This document shows, in pieces, positions 1 to 7,896 of a DNA stretch of 64,000 bases. Source of the stretch: an uncultured Oscillospiraceae bacterium (GTDB lineage: Bacteria > Bacillota > Clostridia > Oscillospirales > Acutalibacteraceae); the NCBI GenBank assembly GCA_900544715.1, contig UQWL01000005.1, positions 99,670-163,669 of the forward strand. The letters are read 5' to 3'. The notes under the pieces are model-generated. The model was not told the DNA's origin and did no database searches. It saw nothing but the letters and a program-made list of their open reading frames with translations. Each line of letters starts with the position of its first letter. The stretch's first letter is position 1. The position numbers and the translations under genes are program-made.

Positions 1-197
1 CCCGCGGCGGAGGCAAGCCGCTCCGCTTTGAGGGAGTTTGAGCACACCAGCTCCGCAAAGCCGCCACTATGATGGGCGGGCGAAAAATAAACCGGTTTCA
101 TTTCGGCGAGCGTCACCTGTACGCCCGCCTGCGCCAGCTGCCAGGCTGCTTCACAGCCCGCGAGCCCCGCGCCGATTACGGTTGCCTGATTCTCCAT
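1..197 (-). CDS. trmFO: TrmFO, folate-dependent tRNA m5U54 methyltransferase (5' part only)
   Basis: The minus-strand frame from an ATG at 197 runs off the window edge, so about 65 N-terminal residues are seen. They begin with the FAD-binding dinucleotide motif VIGAGLAGCEAAWQLA, followed by LAEMKP and a CSNSLK segment, all typical of TrmFO. The enzyme methylates U54 of tRNA in many Gram-positives, using methylenetetrahydrofolate and FAD. It starts 21 nt after the topA stop, and topA-trmFO is a common Bacillota gene pair, which supports cotranscription. Confidence 0.93.
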   Translation of the reverse strand, partial: MENQATVIGAGLAGCEAAWQLAQAGVQVTLAEMKPVYFSPAHHSGGFAELVCSNSLKAERLASAA

Positions 198-218
198 GGA
201 TCGGGTTCCTTTCTGCAA

Positions 219-2366
219 TTACGATTCTGTTTCCGGCTTTTCTTCCGCTTCGGCGGCGCCCTTCTTCTTGCGCTCCACCTTGCGCTCATAATCGCAGCCC
301 TCATTCAGGCAGACGATCAGGCCGCCGCGCCGTTTGAAGAGGGATTTGCCGCACTTCGGGCAGGTTTCCGCCGTGGGCTGATCCCAGGTCATGAAATTAC
401 ACTCCGGGTAATTGCTGCACCCATAAAACGGATAACCGCGCTTGGATTTTTTCATAATCACCTTGCCGCCGCACCGCGGGCAGAACGCGCCCGTCTCCTG
501 CACAAGGGGCTTTGTATTCTTGCACTCCGGGTAGCCAGGGCAGGCGAGGAATTTGCCATAGCGGCCCACCTTGACCACCATCATCCGCCCGCATTTTTCA
601 CAGGGGATATCCGTTTCATCCTCGGCGAGCTTGATTTTGACATCCTTCATCTCTTCCTTGACCTTTTGGAGGGTCACGTCGAAGTCGTCATAAAACTCGT
701 GGAGCATCTTGATATAATCCTCCTGCCCCTCGCCGACCTTGTCGAGCGAGGATTCCATGGAGGCGGTAAATTTTGTGTTGACGATCTTCGGGAATTTTTC
801 ACGCAGCAGCTTTGTCATTGCCTCGCCCAGCTCTGTGGGGTGCAGCTGCTTTGCCTCGCGCTTGACGTAATCGCGGCTGGTGATCGTCGAAATGATAGAG
901 GCGTAAGTGCTCGGGCGGCCGATGCCGTTTTCCTCCAGCGTTTTAATCAGCGATGCCTCCGTATAGCGGGGCGGCGGCTGGGTGAAGTGCTGGTTGCCGC
1001 CAATCTCTTTAAGCTTTAATTTGTCGCCCTCCTTAATCTCCGGAAGCCTCCCATCGGCTTCCGCGTCATCCGTGCTCTCTTCATAAAGGACGGTGAAGCC
1101 GTCAAATTTGATGGAATAGCCGCTGGCGGTAAAGAGATAGTGCCCGCCCTCCTGCGGCTCTTCCACCGGCAGCGCCTCGATCTCCGCACGCACGGTGTTC
1201 TGAATGCAGTTGGCCATCAAGCTCGCCATAAAGCGCTTCCAGATCAAATTATACAGCTTATACTGATCGGCGGTCAGGTTCTTTTTGGCCTGCTCCGGGG
1301 TGAGCTCCGGCATGGTGGGTCGGATCGCTTCGTGGCCATCCTGCGCGTTGGCGCGGGATTTGAAATAGCGCGGCTTATCCGGCAGGTATTTCTCGCCCCA
1401 ATGCTCTTTGATATAGTCGTTGCCCTGCGCGCGCGCCTCCTCGGAGATGCGCAGGGAGTCCGTTCTCATATAGGTAATCAAACCTACGGAGCCGATGCCT
1501 TCCACCTCAACGCCCTCATAAAGCTCCTGCGCCGCCTTCATCGTCCGGCGGGCCTGGAAGCCCATGCGCCGCGACGCCTCCTGTTGCAAAGTGGAGGTAA
1601 TGAAGGGCGGGGCCGGGCTTTTGCGGCGCGTGCCCTTTTTGACGGTCTTTACACGGTACTGCGCACCGTCGAGCTTTGCAAGGATCGCGTCGGCCTGCTC
1701 TTTATTTTCAATTTTGATCTTACCCTGCTCATTGCCGTAAAAAGCGGCGGCAAACACGCGGCGCGTGCCCGGGGTAAGGAATTTTGCGTCCAGCGACCAG
1801 TATTCCTCCGGCTTGAAGGCGCGGATCTCCTCCTCACGGTCTACAATCATCCGCAGCGCAACGCTCTGCACACGCCCGGCGGACAGTCCGCGGTGGATCT
1901 TCTGGGAGACAAAGGGGCTGAGCTTATAGCCCACCAGCCGGTCGAGAATCCGGCGCGCCTGCTGTGCGTTGACCAGATCCATATCCACCACATGGGGGTT
2001 CTCCATGCCGTTTTTGACGCCCGTTTTTGTGATTTCATTGAAGGTCACGCGGTTGGCCTCGCTCAAATCCAAATTCAGGATCGTCGCAAGGTGCCACGAG
2101 ATCGCCTCCCCCTCGCGATCCGGGTCGGTCGCCAGAAAGACCTTGTCGCTTACGGCGGCGGTCTTTTTCAGGTCTTTGACAAATTGCTCTTTCCCTTTGA
2201 TGATCGCATACTTCGGCGCGAAATCCTTTTTTACGTCCACGCTCAGGCGGGCGGGCGGCAAATCCCGCACATGGCCCATCGAAGCAGTTACCTCATAATC
2301 TTTTCCCAAATATTTTTGAATCGTCTTGGCTTTTGCCGGAGACTCCACAATTACAAGCTTTGACAT
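219..2366 (-). CDS. topA: DNA topoisomerase I
   Basis: A 715-aa type IA topoisomerase that relaxes negative supercoils by transient single-strand cleavage. The Toprim domain opens the protein (VIVESPAKAKTIQ) and carries the Mg-binding motif DPDREG at residues 81-86. The catalytic tyrosine is in GLITYMRTDS (Tyr about 299). Three C-terminal zinc fingers are visible, each with CxxC pairs (CEKCGR, CPRCGG, CPKCGK). Length and domain order are normal for Bacillota. It sits between dprA and trmFO, a conserved arrangement. Confidence 0.98.
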   Translation of the reverse strand: MSKLVIVESPAKAKTIQKYLGKDYEVTASMGHVRDLPPARLSVDVKKDFAPKYAIIKGKEQFVKDLKKTAAVSDKVFLATDPDREGEAISWHLATILNLDLSEANRVTFNEITKTGVKNGMENPHVVDMDLVNAQQARRILDRLVGYKLSPFVSQKIHRGLSAGRVQSVALRMIVDREEEIRAFKPEEYWSLDAKFLTPGTRRVFAAAFYGNEQGKIKIENKEQADAILAKLDGAQYRVKTVKKGTRRKSPAPPFITSTLQQEASRRMGFQARRTMKAAQELYEGVEVEGIGSVGLITYMRTDSLRISEEARAQGNDYIKEHWGEKYLPDKPRYFKSRANAQDGHEAIRPTMPELTPEQAKKNLTADQYKLYNLIWKRFMASLMANCIQNTVRAEIEALPVEEPQEGGHYLFTASGYSIKFDGFTVLYEESTDDAEADGRLPEIKEGDKLKLKEIGGNQHFTQPPPRYTEASLIKTLEENGIGRPSTYASIISTITSRDYVKREAKQLHPTELGEAMTKLLREKFPKIVNTKFTASMESSLDKVGEGQEDYIKMLHEFYDDFDVTLQKVKEEMKDVKIKLAEDETDIPCEKCGRMMVVKVGRYGKFLACPGYPECKNTKPLVQETGAFCPRCGGKVIMKKSKRGYPFYGCSNYPECNFMTWDQPTAETCPKCGKSLFKRRGGLIVCLNEGCDYERKVERKKKGAAEAEEKPETES

Positions 2367-2440
2367 ATCATCATCCTAAAAAATAAATTATTATGAAGCG
2401 CAGTGAATAACAAAGCAAACTTGATTGCCGGCTGGCTGGT

Positions 2441-2478
2441 CAAAAAGTTCCACGCTCTTACGGAACGCAGAGCGTTCC
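2441..2478 (-). terminator. Possible intrinsic terminator after dprA
   Basis: On the minus strand the arms ACGCTCT and AGAGCGT form a stem followed by GGAACTTTTTG, 10 nt after the dprA stop. The U-run is a few bases away from the stem and alternative pairing exists, so this is a weak or partial terminator at best. Confidence 0.35.
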
Positions 2479-2488
2479 CGGCTATCCT

Positions 2489-3697
2489 TTATAACAATGT
2501 ATAGCGCCCACCGGATTCCGACCGCACCAAACCGTATAGCTCCAGCTCTGTAAAGGCGCTCAGGATCTCCTGTACTGGGAGCTGCAAACGGCTGGCTGCC
2601 TCATCCACATGCAGCGCGCCCGCGCTGAGAAGCGTCAACAACTGTTTCGCCGGTGCGCTCAGGTGCTCCGGCATGCTTTTGCTGCCGGCAGCTTGGGCGG
2701 AAACAGCCTGTGTTTCCCTTATATTATGCATCCGTGCGCAATTATGCATGTTGTGAAGTGCCTGCCCTTGTTTTTTTTGCAGTTTTGCAAAGGGCCTATC
2801 CGCTCCGGTCAGATGGAGTGTGTCCGGATACAGGTATTGATATTCCTCCAGCACATCCATCGCGGTGAGCACTGGCTTCGCCCCATCCCGGATCAGCCGG
2901 TTTGCCCCGGTATAGGCGGAGCTGACGATATCACCAGGCACGGCGAACACGTCCCGCCCCTGCTCCAGCGCGCAGCGCGCCGTAATCAGGGAGCCGCTCT
3001 TTTCTCCCGCCTCGATCACGACCGTCCCACAGCTCACACCGGAGAGCAGCCGGTTGCGCACCGGGAAGGTTGCACGGCCCGGCGGCGTGCCGGGCGGAAA
3101 CTCGCTGACCACCGCCCCATTTGCGGCAATCGACTCGCGCAGATGTTGGTTTTCCATCAGATAACGCACGCCGAGCCCGCAGCCGAGAAACGCAACCGTT
3201 TTCCCGCCGCCCTCCAGCGCGCCCATATGAGCCGCCGAATCAATGCCCAACGCTCCACCGCTGACGACAACCGCGCCCGCTTCGGCAAACGCTTTGCACA
3301 ATCCCTGCGCGATCTGCCTGCCCTGAAGAGAAGCTTCCCGCGCGCCAACCACGGCCAGGGCCACACGCCCATCTAAATCCGGCATTCGCCCACACACATA
3401 TAAGGCTGCCGGGAAATTTGGAATTGCCCGCAGCCGCTTAGGGTAAAGCGGATCTTCCGGCGTGAGGGCCAGCCACCCGCTGCCCGCGCACTGCTTTAAA
3501 ATCTCCTCTGCCTGTGCCAGGCTGTGGGAGCGCAGCTTTTCCAGCTGCTTGGCCGTGAACAGGCCCGCAAGCTTCCATTCCAGCTCGCCCGCCTCATACA
3601 GGCGGCGCGCCGTGCCAAAATAAGCGATGGCCTCCTCCAAACGCGCTTGCACACCTAACGCGGATTGCAGCCAAATCCAATAGCAGCGGTCATCCAT
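2489..3697 (-). CDS. dprA: DNA-processing protein DprA/Smf
   Basis: A 402-aa protein. The central Rossmann-like DprA domain shows VVGAREAS, SGGALGIDSAAH, AFLGCGLG and the FPxGTPP..FPVRNRLLSG block. A C-terminal winged-helix-like segment (about 340-402; LLSAGALHVDEAASRLQL) resembles the DML1-like extension. DprA binds ssDNA and loads RecA during natural transformation; in many clostridia its role outside competence is unclear. The ATG at 3697 has an AAAGGATGG-type ribosome binding site. It lies between the TrmH-like gene and topA. Confidence 0.96.
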   Translation of the reverse strand: MDDRCYWIWLQSALGVQARLEEAIAYFGTARRLYEAGELEWKLAGLFTAKQLEKLRSHSLAQAEEILKQCAGSGWLALTPEDPLYPKRLRAIPNFPAALYVCGRMPDLDGRVALAVVGAREASLQGRQIAQGLCKAFAEAGAVVVSGGALGIDSAAHMGALEGGGKTVAFLGCGLGVRYLMENQHLRESIAANGAVVSEFPPGTPPGRATFPVRNRLLSGVSCGTVVIEAGEKSGSLITARCALEQGRDVFAVPGDIVSSAYTGANRLIRDGAKPVLTAMDVLEEYQYLYPDTLHLTGADRPFAKLQKKQGQALHNMHNCARMHNIRETQAVSAQAAGSKSMPEHLSAPAKQLLTLLSAGALHVDEAASRLQLPVQEILSAFTELELYGLVRSESGGRYTLL

Positions 3698-3716
3698 GCA
3701 TAGCCATCCTTTTTAT

Positions 3717-4532
3717 TCATTCAGGGAAAGCGGCGCAGGATGATCGCCCACGCATCATTTCCCACATGAGGATCGCGGCGGCGGCAGAAGCATTCAGCGA
3801 CTCCGCGCGCCCGCGCATTGGGATTGTCACAAGTGCATCACAAAGCGCCATGGTTTCCCGCGTGACGCCCGCACCCTCATTGCCAACGACGCAAACCGTC
3901 CGTGGGCCGAAGCCCGCCCCGGCAACGGGAAGCGCATCCGCGCGCGGCGTGGATGCAAAAAGCCGCATGCCCTGCGCCCGGCAGGCATGCAGGGCCTCCT
4001 CTATAGAGTCCATACGCAGCACAGGCACCCGCAAAAGAGCGCCCATGGCAGCGCGCTGCGCTTTGGGGCTGTAAATATCGCATCCGCCCGAAACAATCAG
4101 GCCGCTTAACCCCAGCGCCTCCGCCGTGCGGGCGATCGCGCCAAGATTGGATGGATCCTGAATGTTCTCAAGGGCGATATAGCTGCCATTCTTTTCTATT
4201 GTATCGTCGCCCGGGCGTTTGTCAAGTACCCCACAGATGCAAAAAATGCCCTGCGGGGATTGCGTATCCCCCAAACGGCGGCTAATTTCCTCTGTAATCA
4301 AAAAAACGGAAGCGGCTTTTTCCTGCAAAAAGGCCGTCTCCTCCGGATAGCGTTCCAGTGCCCGGCGCGTGAAAAAAAGCTGACGGATCGGTATTCCTGT
4401 TTGCCCCGCCTCCATGCACAGCCGGGCGCCCTCTAAAACGAAAAGCCCCTCCTCCCGCCGCGCGGCGGCGGAGGAAAACAGCTGTACGGCCGCCTTCACA
4501 CGGGCGTTCGAGCGGCTGGTGATCTCCTCCAT
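3717..4532 (-). CDS. TrmH/SpoU family rRNA or tRNA 2'-O-methyltransferase
   Basis: A SPOUT-class RNA methyltransferase of about 271 aa. The N-terminal substrate-binding region starts MEEITSRSNARVKAA. The knotted catalytic domain shows LENIQDPSNLGAIARTAEA (motif 1), VVGNEGAGV (motif 2) and IPMRGRAESLNASAAAAI (motif 3). The frame is open further upstream, but the ATG at 4532 has AAGGAGG eight bases before it and fits the family start. It follows a terminator downstream of rplT and probably begins the operon trmH-like/dprA/topA/trmFO. The exact RNA target cannot be told from sequence. Confidence 0.93.
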   Translation of the reverse strand: MEEITSRSNARVKAAVQLFSSAAARREEGLFVLEGARLCMEAGQTGIPIRQLFFTRRALERYPEETAFLQEKAASVFLITEEISRRLGDTQSPQGIFCICGVLDKRPGDDTIEKNGSYIALENIQDPSNLGAIARTAEALGLSGLIVSGGCDIYSPKAQRAAMGALLRVPVLRMDSIEEALHACRAQGMRLFASTPRADALPVAGAGFGPRTVCVVGNEGAGVTRETMALCDALVTIPMRGRAESLNASAAAAILMWEMMRGRSSCAAFPE

Positions 4533-4566
4533 GGGATCCCTCCTTGATCTAAGCGCCTGAAAGCGC

Positions 4567-4597
4567 AAAGAAAAACACGCCCGAGTCACCCCGGGCG
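4567..4597 (-). terminator. Intrinsic terminator of the infC-rpmI-rplT operon
   Basis: Minus-strand stem CGCCCG/CGGGCG (4592-4597 with 4578-4583) with an 8-nt loop, followed by TGTTTTTCTTT. It lies 16 nt after the rplT stop codon and overlaps the open region upstream of the methyltransferase start. Confidence 0.8.
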
Positions 4598-4612
4598 CGG
4601 CTTCACAATGTA

Positions 4613-4969
4613 TTATTTCAGCGCTGCTTTTGCCTGCTCGGCCAGGGCGGTAAAGGCAGCCGGGTCCGCAATGGCAATCTCAGAGAGCATCTTGCGGTTG
4701 AGCGTAACATTTGCCTTCTTCAGGCCATTCATGAAGGTGGAATAGTTCATGCCGTTTTGCTTGCAGGCGGCAGAAATGCGGGTGATCCACAGGCGGCGGA
4801 AATCACGCTTTTTCTGCTTGCGGCCGATATAGGCATACTGGCCGGATTTCATAACGGCCTGCTTCGCGGTTTTGAACAGCTTGCTCTTAGAGCCGTAATA
4901 GCCCTTTGCGAGCTTGAGTGTTTTATTCCTTCTTTTGCGCGTCATGATCGCGCCTTTGATACGAGCCAT
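4613..4969 (-). CDS. rplT: Ribosomal protein L20
   Basis: A 118-aa L20 starting MARIKGAIMTRKRRNKTLK, with the basic N-terminal extension that threads into 23S rRNA and the conserved YAYIGRKQKKRDFRRLWI block. L20 is an early assembly protein of the 50S subunit. In Bacillota it also represses its own operon by binding the mRNA leader. It is last in the infC-rpmI-rplT operon and is followed by a terminator. Confidence 0.99.
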   Translation of the reverse strand: MARIKGAIMTRKRRNKTLKLAKGYYGSKSKLFKTAKQAVMKSGQYAYIGRKQKKRDFRRLWITRISAACKQNGMNYSTFMNGLKKANVTLNRKMLSEIAIADPAAFTALAEQAKAALK

Positions 4970-5013
4970 GGTAGGTTACCTCCGTTAATGTAAATGTTTC
5001 TTGCGTGTCTCTC

Positions 5014-5211
5014 TTATTTATACGGGACCAGGCGCTTGATCTGCTTCTGGTTCGTGGTATCCGCCACGCTCGTTTTGCGCAGGTTTCTCTTGCGCTTTGT
5101 ATTCTTCTTCGTCAGGATGTGGGACTTGTTGGCATGGGCGCGGATCGGCTTGCCGTTTTTCGACATTTTAAAGCGCTTTTTCGCACCACTGTGGGTTTTA
5201 ATTTTCGGCAT
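5014..5211 (-). CDS. rpmI: Ribosomal protein L35
   Basis: A 65-aa L35 starting MPKIKTHSGAKKRFK and ending in the basic RLVPYK tail, standard for the family. It lies between infC and rplT, 17 nt after infC, the conserved bacterial order. Confidence 0.99.
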   Translation of the reverse strand: MPKIKTHSGAKKRFKMSKNGKPIRAHANKSHILTKKNTKRKRNLRKTSVADTTNQKQIKRLVPYK

Positions 5212-5228
5212 AATAAATATCCTCCTTA

Positions 5229-5747
5229 TTACTTCACTGGTTTTGCCGCCAAGAACATAATCATGGAGCGGCCCTCAAGCTTGGCGGGTTTTTCCACACT
5301 GCTTTCCTCCTGGAGCTCTTCCGCAAAACGCTTCATGATCTCCAGTCCATTTTGAGGGTGCGCCATCTCGCGGCCACGGAACCGGATGGAAACCTTTACT
5401 TTGTTCCCCTCCTTCAGGAACCGTCTGGCATGGCCGGCTTTGGTTTCAAAGTCGTGCTTGTCAATGTTCAATGACAGGCGGATTTCCTTGATCTCCACGA
5501 TATGCTGATTTTTTCTTGCTTCCTTCTCCCGCTTAGCCTGCTCAAAGCGGTATTTCCCGTAATCCATAATCTTACATACGGGCGGCGTGGCCTGGGGAGC
5601 AATTTTTACAAGGTCAAGGTCCTTCTCCTCGGCGATACGCAGCGCTTCCCGCGCAGACATGATGCCAAGCTGCTCGCCTGTATCCGTGATGACTCGGATC
5701 TCCCGGTCACGGATTTGTTCATTGATCTGCATGTCTTTGTTGCTAAT
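5229..5747 (-). CDS. infC: Translation initiation factor IF-3, probable ATT start
   Basis: A 172-aa IF-3 with the N-terminal block MQINEQIRDREIRVI, the lysine-rich linker (ExARKNQ) and the C-terminal domain containing VKVSIRFRGREMAHPQNG. IF-3 binds 30S and checks start codons. No ATG or GTG with good spacing exists near the family start. An in-frame ATT at 5745-5747 lies nine bases after GGAGG, while the only nearby alternative, TTG at 5753, is only three bases after it. An ATU-type start is the known autoregulatory feature of infC in other bacteria, so I choose it. The first ATG (MQINEQ) lies five codons further in. Confidence 0.95.
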   Translation of the reverse strand: MSNKDMQINEQIRDREIRVITDTGEQLGIMSAREALRIAEEKDLDLVKIAPQATPPVCKIMDYGKYRFEQAKREKEARKNQHIVEIKEIRLSLNIDKHDFETKAGHARRFLKEGNKVKVSIRFRGREMAHPQNGLEIMKRFAEELQEESSVEKPAKLEGRSMIMFLAAKPVK

Positions 5748-5797
5748 GTTCAAGCACCTCCAAAACCTGTTGGGCGCCGCCGGGATGCCGGCGAAGC

Positions 5798-5834
5798 CAA
5801 AATCAAAAAGCGCGGACAATCCTTCGTCCGCGCT
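5798..5834 (-). terminator. Leader attenuator (intrinsic terminator) upstream of infC
   Basis: Minus-strand stem AGCGCGGAC/GTCCGCGCT with an 8-nt loop, followed by TTTTTGATTTT. It lies inside the transcribed leader, between the promoter at 5942-5970 and infC. Position and form match transcription attenuation of IF3-L35-L20 operons (the L20-leader type in Bacillota). Whether L20 is the ligand here is inference. Confidence 0.75.
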
Positions 5835-5941
5835 CAACACACAAAAATAGGGGCTGTTTTGCCCTGCTTTCCGGTATTGACCTGACGCGGGCACTCCCGG
5901 CAGGTGAGAACGAAAGGCGTCCTTCTTTCTTGTACCGGAGT

Positions 5942-5970
5942 ATTATAACAGATGGGGAGAGCCCCGTCAA
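5942..5970 (-). promoter_or_regulatory. Promoter of the infC-rpmI-rplT operon
   Basis: TTGACG (5965-5970), 17-bp spacer and TATAAT (5942-5947) on the minus strand. A transcript would start near 5935, giving a leader of about 190 nt before infC. Confidence 0.85.
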
Positions 5971-6027
5971 GCCCCTGGTCTATCTTTTTTCATTCTTTGG
6001 CACTTTAGCAGCCTTTTTGCCACACGA

Positions 6028-6094
6028 AACGGCCCCGCACACTTCATATCATGAACGGGGCCGCTTCTATTCAGTTGTTATAAAATGCTTGACA
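6028..6094 (-). ncRNA. Possible small RNA or early-terminated leader upstream of the infC operon
   Basis: A consensus minus-strand promoter at 6100-6128 would start transcription near 6093. About 30 nt later comes a strong hairpin, CGGCCCCG (6056-6063) with CGGGGCCG (6030-6037), whose loop contains a second small stem TTCAT/ATGAA. Only a short T-rich tail (TTTCGTG) follows. This could be a small stable RNA of about 65 nt, or a distal leader running into the infC operon. No known RNA family was recognised. Confidence 0.35.
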
Positions 6095-6099
6095 TCTAT

Positions 6100-6128
6100 A
6101 CTATAGCTTGTCCGGCCGGTCCTGTCAA
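6100..6128 (-). promoter_or_regulatory. Orphan consensus promoter
   Basis: TTGACA (6123-6128), 17-bp spacer and TATAGT (6100-6105) on the minus strand. No coding gene begins within 350 nt downstream. The first structure met is the 6030-6063 hairpin, then the infC promoter. Confidence 0.7.
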
Positions 6129-6217
6129 CTGTTTTGAATAGAAATTCTGCCGATTGCACTGATAAAATCTGCATTTTCACAAAAATCGATTGTAAATATC
6201 GCCTGCGCCTGATAAAA

Positions 6218-6245
6218 TAGCTTCAAATAAAGTTTGAAGCCTCAG
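6218..6245. repeat. 28-bp hairpin repeat, copy 1
   Basis: TAGCTTCAAA-TAA-AGTTTGAAGC followed by CTCAG. The arms GCTTCAAA/TTTGAAGC form a hairpin. A second copy with two mismatches occurs at 6720-6747 in the same orientation. Confidence 0.8.
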
Positions 6246-6719
6246 CCTGTCAAAAAAGTCAAATGGAAGAAAAAAGTGCACAAAAAGCCCCGTTGCGAAT
6301 CGCCTACGTAACCAGCATCTAAATGTAGTGCGGAGCGCTGGCGGAAGGCCAAGGCAGCATTTGCAGCATCTGACGGTGGGCTCGTGAGGGGATTTGACCG
6401 CTACACATGCGTAGCATGGGGGCGGTCAAACGAGCGCTCAAATTGTTTGAGCGTAGCGAGTTTTTGGGCGTCTCGCCGAACGGATTCGATCGTGCGTCAA
6501 AGCCTCCCGCTGCCGATGTGCCATGATTTAACAGCCCCTTTTGCTTCCTTTTCCGGCCGAGCGGACAAGGATGGGCCCGCGCGGCCTGAGCGCATGCTTA
6601 ACTTTTTGTTTTGATTAAAGTAATTTGCAACCAACAGCATTAAAAATATTTTTTAGAAAACTTTTTCTAAATCATCTTTGTACATTTTGGCAAATTGATA
6701 TACCTTTTTCGACAAGCTG
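6246..6719. other. Gene-poor interval between the two hairpin repeats
   Basis: About 470 bp with no convincing gene. It contains local stems, including GACCGC/GCGGTC (around 6397-6427) and CGCTCAAA/TTTGAGCG (around 6434-6453). The only plus-strand frame (6384-6614) has no ribosome binding site and a residue mix unlike a real protein. It may be a degenerate repeat-type element carried between the flanking copies. Confidence 0.4.
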
Positions 6720-6747
6720 TAGCTTCAAACAAAGTTTGAAGCCTTAG
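6720..6747. repeat. 28-bp hairpin repeat, copy 2
   Basis: TAGCTTCAAA-CAA-AGTTTGAAGC followed by CTTAG, a direct copy of 6218-6245 differing at two positions. It lies about 60 bp upstream of the hydrolase gene. Confidence 0.8.
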
Positions 6748-6804
6748 AACATTGTATGGATCACAAAAAGATAACATATTAATAGCAGAGAGAGGTTCAC
6801 TTTT

Positions 6805-7797
6805 ATGGAGACTATTTTTCATGTTTTGCTCATTGCCGCCGTCATATGCCTTGTGCTTTTCCTTCTGGCCACAGCGGTCGGCGCCGTTTTTTTCAAGATG
6901 GTTCTGGTGCGGGAGAAAAGCCCCGGCGACCCGATGAACAAGAGCCATGTCACGCCGGAGGAGCTGGAGCGCTGGCGCAAGGCGGTCCGGGAGGGAAACG
7001 ATTGGGTGGCCTCACACAAAACGCAGGAGGTTAACATCGCCTCCCACGACGGCCTCAGCCTGCACGGCCTACTGGTGCCCGCTGAGGGAGGCATGGAGCA
7101 TAGCCGCAAATTTCTCCTCGCCATCCACGGCTACCGCAGCGGCCCAATGCGTGAATATTATTACATGCTGCCCTTCTACCACTCGCTCGGCTATCATGTG
7201 CTGATGCCGGATGACCGCGCGCATGGAAAAAGCGAGGGCAAGTATATCGGCTTCGGCTGGCTCGACCGGCTCGACTGTATCGCATGGGCCAATTACATCA
7301 TTGATACTTACGGCGCGGATTGCGAAATTGTCCTCCAGGGGATCTCCATGGGCGCGGCAACGGTGATGAACGCCTCCGGCGAACCGCTTCCGCCCCAGGT
7401 GAAGGGGATCATTGAGGATTGCGGCTTCTCCACTGCCAAAGGCGTTTTTGCCCACGAGGCAAAGCTGCGCTACAAGCTGCCCGCCTGGCCGCTGATTCCG
7501 GCGGCAAGCATGGTATGCGGGCTGGTGGCGGGCTACCGCTTTGCACAGGATGAGCCCGTCAGGCAGATTCAAAAGGCAAAGGTCCCCTTTCTCTTCATCC
7601 ATGGCAGCCGGGACGATTTTGTGCCGACCCTGATGGTGCATGAGGTTTATGATGCGTGCCCAACCCGCAAGACGAAGCTCATCGTGGAGGGAGCCGCACA
7701 CGCGATGGCCTACCTTGAGGATCGGGAGGGCTATGAAAAGGCGGTAAAGGCTTTTCTGGAAAGCGTGACCGCGCCAATGGAACTGCCGATTGAATAG
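6805..7797 (+). CDS. Membrane-anchored alpha/beta hydrolase
   Basis: 330 aa. One N-terminal membrane segment (about residues 3-33, FHVLLIAAVICLVLFLLA) anchors an alpha/beta-hydrolase domain. The nucleophile elbow is GISMGAA (G-x-S-x-G), the oxyanion region is AIHGYRSG, the acid is probably in GSRDDFVP and the histidine in EGAAHAMAY. The family covers esterases, lipases and acyl-transfer enzymes; the substrate cannot be told. The ATG at 6805 follows AGAGAGG. It is a single gene closed by a strong terminator. Confidence 0.9.
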   Translation: METIFHVLLIAAVICLVLFLLATAVGAVFFKMVLVREKSPGDPMNKSHVTPEELERWRKAVREGNDWVASHKTQEVNIASHDGLSLHGLLVPAEGGMEHSRKFLLAIHGYRSGPMREYYYMLPFYHSLGYHVLMPDDRAHGKSEGKYIGFGWLDRLDCIAWANYIIDTYGADCEIVLQGISMGAATVMNASGEPLPPQVKGIIEDCGFSTAKGVFAHEAKLRYKLPAWPLIPAASMVCGLVAGYRFAQDEPVRQIQKAKVPFLFIHGSRDDFVPTLMVHEVYDACPTRKTKLIVEGAAHAMAYLEDREGYEKAVKAFLESVTAPMELPIE

Positions 7798-7836
7798 TGT
7801 ATATTGCGGTTCTTATCTGTTCTATGAATCGTTGAA

Positions 7837-7880
7837 GCGTGGCAGAGGTGAAAAACCGCCTCTGCCACGCTTTCTTTTCT
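7837..7880 (+). terminator. Intrinsic terminator after the hydrolase gene
   Basis: A 12-bp perfect stem GCGTGGCAGAGG/CCTCTGCCACGC (7837-7848 with 7859-7870) with a 10-nt loop, then TTTCTTTTCTT. Confidence 0.9.
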
Positions 7881-7896
7881 TCCACTTCTTCCGCTT

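Noticed and set aside
69..1019. Long open frame on the plus strand over topA (and another at 1140-2363)
   Set aside because: They lie exactly opposite a complete topA gene, have no ribosome binding site and give compositions typical of antisense shadows in GC-rich genes.
6384..6614. 76-codon plus-strand frame in the repeat-flanked interval
   Set aside because: No ribosome binding site, Arg/Ser-rich random-like composition, interrupted by local hairpins.
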